21,595 nucleotides of DNA. It comes from Pavlovales sp. CCMP2436 (lineage: Eukaryota > Haptophyta > Pavlovophyceae > Pavlovales). The notes beneath the pieces are model-generated. The model was given only the letters and a program-made list of their open reading frames with translations. It had not been told where the DNA came from and made no database searches. Made by a program: the position numbers and the translations under genes. Location: positions 45,575-67,169 of the forward strand of contig MU631934.1 of NCBI GenBank assembly GCA_026770615.1, written 5' to 3'. Shown piece by piece: positions 17,551 to 21,595 of the stretch; position 1 is the first letter of the stretch, and every line of letters begins with the position of its first letter.

Positions 17551-18031
17551 GGTCCTGCAAGTACATCGCGACTGCACCGACCACGACTACGACGACAAAC
17601 ATTCCACTACTCAGATTTTTAGTTGAAGGGTGGCAACTAAGTTGAAGCCTTTGCGCGCACAACTAGAAGCGACGCTGAAGCGGAGATGGCGTGTATCTGA
17701 TGCGACCGGGGGTTCCTTTAGCCACTTAACCCCCTCTCCTGAGAAGCTTAGACCCGCGCGAGGCCTCCTGAACCCTCCTCTAGCCTCGCGAAGTCGGTGC
17801 ACAAAACGGACCTCCGCGGCCGCCATGCTGACGACTTTTTCAAAATTTCGAATTACGGCAGCACATAAATCCGTATGTAAAGGGCAGGGCAGCATGGCGG
17901 AACGCTAGCGCGGCCGCGCGGCCGCGCTGCTGCCGCCTACGGCGTCAGAAGACACCTCCGACCTCAGAAGACACTCCGACCTGAGCTCGTTACGCCGCGC
18001 CACCGAGCCCGCCGCCGCTTAGCCCGTCCCG
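17551..18031. other. Gene-poor stretch with GC-rich palindrome and direct repeat
   Basis: No gene is supported. It holds CGCGAGGC and its inverse GCCTCGCG about 30 bases apart (17756-17795). A perfect 22-bp palindrome of AGCGCGGCCGC type lies at 17907-17928. A direct repeat of TCAGAAGACAC(C)TCCGACC lies at 17945-17981. Composition turns GC-rich, like the host flank. Confidence 0.5.
17907..17928. repeat. Perfect 22-bp GC palindrome
   Basis: AGCGCGGCCGC is followed directly by its reverse complement. It is probably a simple-sequence effect of GC-rich DNA. Confidence 0.85.
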
Positions 18032-19276
18032 TCACACGTCTGCGCCTGCAGACGCCTGAGCGCGCGTAGCCATCGCCTCCTCCACCACCGAGACCAGCTC
18101 CGCCATGAGGTCGTGCGAGCCGCTGGCCTCGACCTCCTGCCACTTCTTGGAGCCCCACTGCTTGAGGTTGGTGACCGCCCTCCGGTTGTCGCTCGAGTTG
18201 CAGAGCCCCCAGATGTAGTCCAGGTGGCGGGCGAGCACGCGCATGGGCGCTGTCGTCTTGCGATCGACAGTGACCACCTTGCCACTCGCGAGACGGCGCA
18301 CCCACGACTTGAGCTTGGTGGACTTGTCGCTGCAGCGTAAGTAGAGCTGCTTGGTGACCTTCACCATGTGCTCTTGGACCTGCGCGGCGGCAGGAGTGGC
18401 GGGGGCGGGGGCGGTGGTGCGCGTGGGCAGTGAGCACTCGCCAACGCCTGTCCGGCGCGCAGAGTGAGCGTGGGCGCGCGCGCGGGCCCGCACACACCTG
18501 CTCGTTCACGAAAGCGACAGTACGGCCCCAACGCCGGATGAGGTTGCCTACCGAGTAGAGAGAGTCGACCGACTTGCTGGTCATGGCGCGCAGCGCCTGG
18601 TCGAACTCGGCGAACTTGGCCTCAAAGGCGCGCGCGTGCCCCTCGCGGCCAGCTGCCGTGCTGTCGTCGTAGGTGGTGAGCTTTAGCAATGCGTGCACCT
18701 GATAGATAAATTAAAATATGTCAGATATTATTAGTATTAGTATTAAAACATTATTACTTTTATATCTTTAAGTACCTTCAAGAGTGCATGCAGACCTATA
18801 ATAGAAAAAATTGTGATTATAAATTAAATATGTTAGTGTGCAGGTGTTATTATCATTGTTATTATTGTTATCATTAGTATTAGTATTATTATTATGTCAG
18901 AATTATTATTATTTATATATTAGTACCTCCCAGAGCAGCATGAGCGCCTTGCACGCTCTGCGCAGCGCCGAAGTGCGGGCGGTGCGAACAGCGGCCAGCA
19001 CACGCGCGGTCGACACCCTACCGGCCCTGCGCGCGCGCATCGCCGCCTCCAGCGCGGTGACCGCGGTGAGGTCGCGCGCAGACGACGGCTGCTCCTCGGC
19101 CGGCGCGCCCGCGTCGAGGACCTCATCGGCGCCGTAGACGAGCTGCAAGATGGTGAGCATGCCCATGTCCGTGCGCAGGATCGACAAATCACTGCCCTTG
19201 AAGTTGGGCAGGGTCTGCTCGGTGGCGCACGCGCGCGGCGAGGCGGGCGGGAGGATGCCGAGCCCCATGATGCACA
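18032..19276 (-). CDS. Host-like multi-exon gene, unknown function (C-terminal exons)
   Basis: Four exon pieces join in one frame with GT-AG introns, all in phase 0. The exons are 19276 and upstream, 19214-18927, 18698-18498 and 18379-18032 (stop TGA). The introns are 19275-19215 (61 nt), 18926-18699 (228 nt, very AT-rich) and 18497-18380 (118 nt). The first exon piece is a charged helical segment (RDQYERGKRAKLEDEVV, ALDEADAQAAAALRTLEQS). The later ones contain ILRTDMGMLTILQLVYG, KALMLLWE, LLKLTTYDD, SLYSVGNLIRRWGRTVAF and LARHLDYIWGLCNSSDN. The consistency of three splice pairs and frames is the main support. I recognise no domain. The 61-nt intron is the least certain; it could be a frameshift. 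Confidence 0.6.
18699..18926 (-). other. AT-rich intron with an internal cryptic exon-like unit
   Basis: The donor is GGGAG/GTACTAAT and the acceptor CTATCAG/GTGCAC. Inside, 18776-18795 is flanked by an acceptor-like TATTATAG and a donor-like GTACTTAA, and resembles the first bases of the next exon. Simple repeats of TTATTA/TAGTAT type fill the remainder. Confidence 0.5.
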
Positions 19277-20039
19277 GACTGCATCGCGCCGAACTGCGAG
19301 CCCGCCCGCGATTGCTCCAGCGTGCGCAGCGCGGCGGCGGCCTGCGCGTCCGCCTCGTCGAGCGCACTCGTCAGCACGAGCTCGGACACGTCTGCACGCA
19401 CGACCTCGTCCTCGAGCTTGGCGCGCTTGCCGCGCTCGTACTGATCGCGCAGGCGCTCAGTTGCGTGCCCGCCCGCCGCCTCCCGCAGCACAGCCAGCTC
19501 GGCCCGCAGCTCCGTGTCCTCCTTCGCGCGAGGCGGGCTGGCGGCGCGCACCGCGAGAGTCGTCGGCGCACTCGAAGCCGGCGAGGCGCGCAGCACGAGC
19601 GAGCGCGGCGTGGGCGTGGAGACGCCGCGCGGCCCGAACCCGCCCGCCGCCGGCGTGTGGCCATCGTCAATTAACGATGGTGATAAAGTCCGGGCGGGCA
19701 AGTCGGCGTGGGCGGGGCGAGGCTGACAGCGGCGCCGCGCCTGCGCGAGGCGACGGAGGCGGCGCCTGCGGGCCGCGCCCGCGCCTTCCTCGCCGCCGAT
19801 GGGTTGTGCAGGGTGCCGATGAGCAAGCTGAGGCTGCACGAGCACAGGCCATTCATCTCCTTGTAGCGCATGAACTCAGCGCGCTTGCGCTGCGTCTCGG
19901 CGAAGTGCACCTCGTCCTGGTCGAGCTGCATGGAGAGCATCTCGATCTCGAGCAGCTTTGCCTGCCGCCCGTCTTAGACATGAACATGCGGTAAACGCGC
20001 GCCTTCGTCGCGTTGAGCTCGGGGCGGGTATACTTTCCC
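19277..20039 (-). pseudogene. Upstream coding pieces of the same host-like gene, frames unresolved
   Basis: Protein-like minus-strand segments are seen at about 20039-19975 (YTRPELNATKARVYRMFMSK), 19975-19840 (KLLEIEMLSMQLDQDEVHF, then RKRAEFMRYKEMNGL) and 19560-19277 (KEDTELRAELAVLREAAGG and further helical sequence). The first two are in different frames around 19970. A possible acceptor, GCGCGCAG, precedes the first at 20040. The composition suggests a coiled-coil protein. A small inverted repeat at 19661-19680 lies between. Either short introns I cannot place or frameshifts link these parts. The 5' end of the gene is not found. Confidence 0.35.
19661..19680. repeat. Short inverted repeat
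   Basis: CCATCGT and ACGATGG flank six AT-rich bases in an otherwise GC-rich region. It lies where the coding frames of the host-like gene are unclear. Confidence 0.6.
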
Positions 20040-20746
20040 CTGCGCGCACAGGGGTGCATTACGAAGTCATGTGAGTGAACTGAACTAAATCGTATCTCGC
20101 GCTCCGGGATCTGGGAGGCCAACCCACATCCCTAGCGCAAGGAGTTCATACATAACCAAAAAGATGCCGCAGGGGGTCGCTTCGCACGTGGGCGCACGAG
20201 GGCGTGGCGTGGGGCAGTCGACTCACATAGCAAGCTGGCTCGCAGAGGCGCGGAAGGCGAGAGCAGGTGCGCAACGCGACTCGACGGGAGCAACGAGTCT
20301 GATGATGGGGGTCAGCATGGGAGCAGTGACGTAAGACGGCGCTGCATCGCGCGCGGATGATCGGCGTGCGGTGCGCTCGCTGGGAGACGGGCGAACGCAA
20401 GGCAGTACCCGAGCTCACGCCAACGATTTTCGGCGGCAGAAGGCTTTTGGAAAAATATCACCCGCGTTTTTTGATCGCTTCACGAATTGCCACCCCCTAT
20501 TTTTTTTTCTTGGCAGTGATCCCGACCGCACAGCCAACTCAATGATTGATCCTCTTGGGCCTGGATTGACTCTGACCCCGGCGACGACGACCTCCACCCC
20601 GACTCAACTCGACTATCTCCACGCGCACCACCATGATCGCTTCTTTGACCTCCTCCACGCCAACCACGATGAATGCCTTTTTGTAGGGGGGCCAGTGATT
20701 TAGTTTTTGATTTTCCGGCCGTCATTCTGCCTTTTTCAAGAGCTTT

Positions 20747-20810
20747 GGCCGAATAAAATTCTCAGGGCCGCGAATAAAATTTTTTATTCGGCCGAAGGTC
20801 GACGGCCCTG
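20747..20810. repeat. Nested inverted repeats, fold-back structure
   Basis: GGCCGAATAAAA (20747-20758) is inverted as TTTTATTCGGCC (20782-20793). CAGGGCCG (20763-20770) is inverted as CGGCCCTG (20803-20810). CGAATAAAA and TTTTATTCG form a tight hairpin at 20771-20790. The arms overlap, so alternative folds are possible. Confidence 0.8.
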
Positions 20811-21094
20811 CCAAAACGGGCGTTTGACGGCCGTCTCGCCCCTCCTCTCGCCGCCGCGGCTGCCGTATCGAGTGCCATGCTGGATGTCGTCCGGACGTCA
20901 CAGCGGGACTTCGAGCCAGATCTCCGGGCCTTTCGACCCCGCCAATGGGCCGTTGGCCTCGAAAAGTTCGGTGGCGCGCGTAACCAGTGGCCGTTTGAAC
21001 GGATTCAAACGTTCGCACATCGATCGAGCGCGGGGCCAGTGCTGCCGGGGGCGAACACGGAACCGCTCACCTCGGCTCGTGAGCCGCTCAGTCG

Positions 21095-21104
21095 CCCACG
21101 TGGG
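21095..21104. promoter_or_regulatory. CACGTG palindrome just upstream of a start codon
   Basis: The 10-bp palindrome CCCACGTGGG lies 2 bases before ATG 21107. CACGTG is the G-box/E-box core bound by bHLH and bZIP factors in eukaryotes. Its position so close to the start makes a role uncertain. Confidence 0.25.
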
Positions 21105-21106
21105 TA

Positions 21107-21595
21107 ATGGCGGGCGCTTCGTCGAGTGCGGCATCCTCGCTGCTCTCCGCGCAGCTCCCGGGCTCCGGCCTCGAGGTGGGCACAAACCACGGTTTTGAGA
21201 GACCCGAGGGCGAGCGCGCGTTGCTCGAGCAGACTGTGCCCGACCGGGCGCGTGCTGCGCTCTACGCGTCCGTCGTTGGCAAGCAGACCAACGACCGCGT
21301 GGGCCAGCCCAACGAGCTCGACCTCAAGGCGGTCAAGGCGGTGCACGCGGCGACGCGCACCGTGCACAATGAGCTCAAGGGCGAGCAGCTCGAGGCGCTC
21401 AAGGCGGCGGGCCTCGCTTACTTCTTCTCCGCCTTCGTCTTCGCGCTCGCGGACCACCTCGGGTGCGCTTCGATGCTGGGCACGGGCGCGTCGGACGAGC
21501 GCTTCATCAACCTCGGCAAGAACGTCGTGAACCGTATGATGCGCGGGCGCAATGACTTCCCGGACTGCTCGCGGGTGGCGCTCGAGCTGCTCTGC
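21107..21595 (+). CDS. Host-like protein, N-terminal 163 codons, runs off the window
   Basis: ATG 21107 opens a frame without stop to the last base. Codons end mostly in G or C, as expected for a gene in this GC-rich DNA. The protein begins with a Ser/Ala-rich segment, then FERPEGERALLEQTVPDRARAALYASVVGKQ, helical Lys/Ala-rich sequence, a hydrophobic AYFFSAFVFALADHLG and RFINLGKNVVNRMMRGRNDF. The hydrophobic stretch is short and interrupted by charges, so it is more likely a buried helix than a membrane span. I recognise no family. It could equally belong to a mobile element's accessory gene. Confidence 0.55.
   Translation, partial: MAGASSSAASSLLSAQLPGSGLEVGTNHGFERPEGERALLEQTVPDRARAALYASVVGKQTNDRVGQPNELDLKAVKAVHAATRTVHNELKGEQLEALKAAGLAYFFSAFVFALADHLGCASMLGTGASDERFINLGKNVVNRMMRGRNDFPDCSRVALELLC

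Larger units (their letters stand above)
20040..21106. other. Intergenic region without a convincing gene
   Basis: Short open stretches exist on both strands but lack protein-like composition. The only distinct structure is the nested inverted repeat at 20747-20810. It separates a minus-strand gene from a plus-strand gene, so promoters for both may lie here. Confidence 0.5.

Noticed and set aside
17370..17908. Small open frames on both strands
   Set aside because: They run over diverged short repeats and low-complexity sequence, with no conserved motif or start context.
20357..20725. Open frames of about 80-110 aa on both strands
   Set aside because: Composition is not protein-like and the frames overlap on opposite strands with no motifs.

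Overview
This window looks like nuclear DNA of a eukaryotic microbe, most likely a haptophyte-like alga. The outer parts are GC-rich, one gene has GT-AG introns, and the window carries a decayed Ty1/copia retrotransposon and an endogenous polinton-like virus (PLV). The organism is an inference; no host marker gene is present.

Layout. (1) 1-~5052, minus strand: a copia element with an LTR-like end (inner edge about 497), a polypurine tract, RNase H, reverse transcriptase, integrase, protease and the C-terminal half of gag. It is broken by frameshifts, stops and a 22-bp tandem duplication. It ends abruptly inside the gag zinc knuckle, and no 5' LTR is visible. (2) ~5053-~17350: an AT-richer block with the gene set of a polinton-like virus. 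A rightward left arm holds a very large replication gene (polymerase-like region plus an SF1 helicase) and two small genes. A leftward centre holds a lipase, a long fibre-like protein with a discoidin (F5/8C) domain, an FtsK/HerA-type packaging ATPase and a small helical protein. A rightward right arm holds a penton-like minor capsid protein, a small Ala/Gly-rich protein and the double-jelly-roll major capsid protein. (3) 17350-18031: gene-poor DNA with diverged short repeats. (4) 18032-~20040, minus strand: a multi-exon host-like gene of unknown function. (5) 20040-21106: no convincing gene, one nested inverted repeat. (6) 21107-end: a host-like open reading frame that runs off the window.

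How the virus genes fit together. The ATPase would package DNA into a shell built from the major capsid and penton proteins. The fibre-like protein would bind the host surface. The lipase, with a complete Ser-Asp-His triad, may act on membranes at entry or exit. The polymerase/helicase gene would copy the genome. I found no integrase or maturation protease, and no terminal inverted repeats, so the left end may be missing.

State of decay. The replication, fibre, ATPase, small helical and capsid genes carry one to many frameshifts or in-frame stops. The lipase, penton, the 117-aa protein and the 101-aa protein are open. This fits a fairly young endogenous virus, but uncorrected sequencing indels cannot be excluded from the sequence alone.
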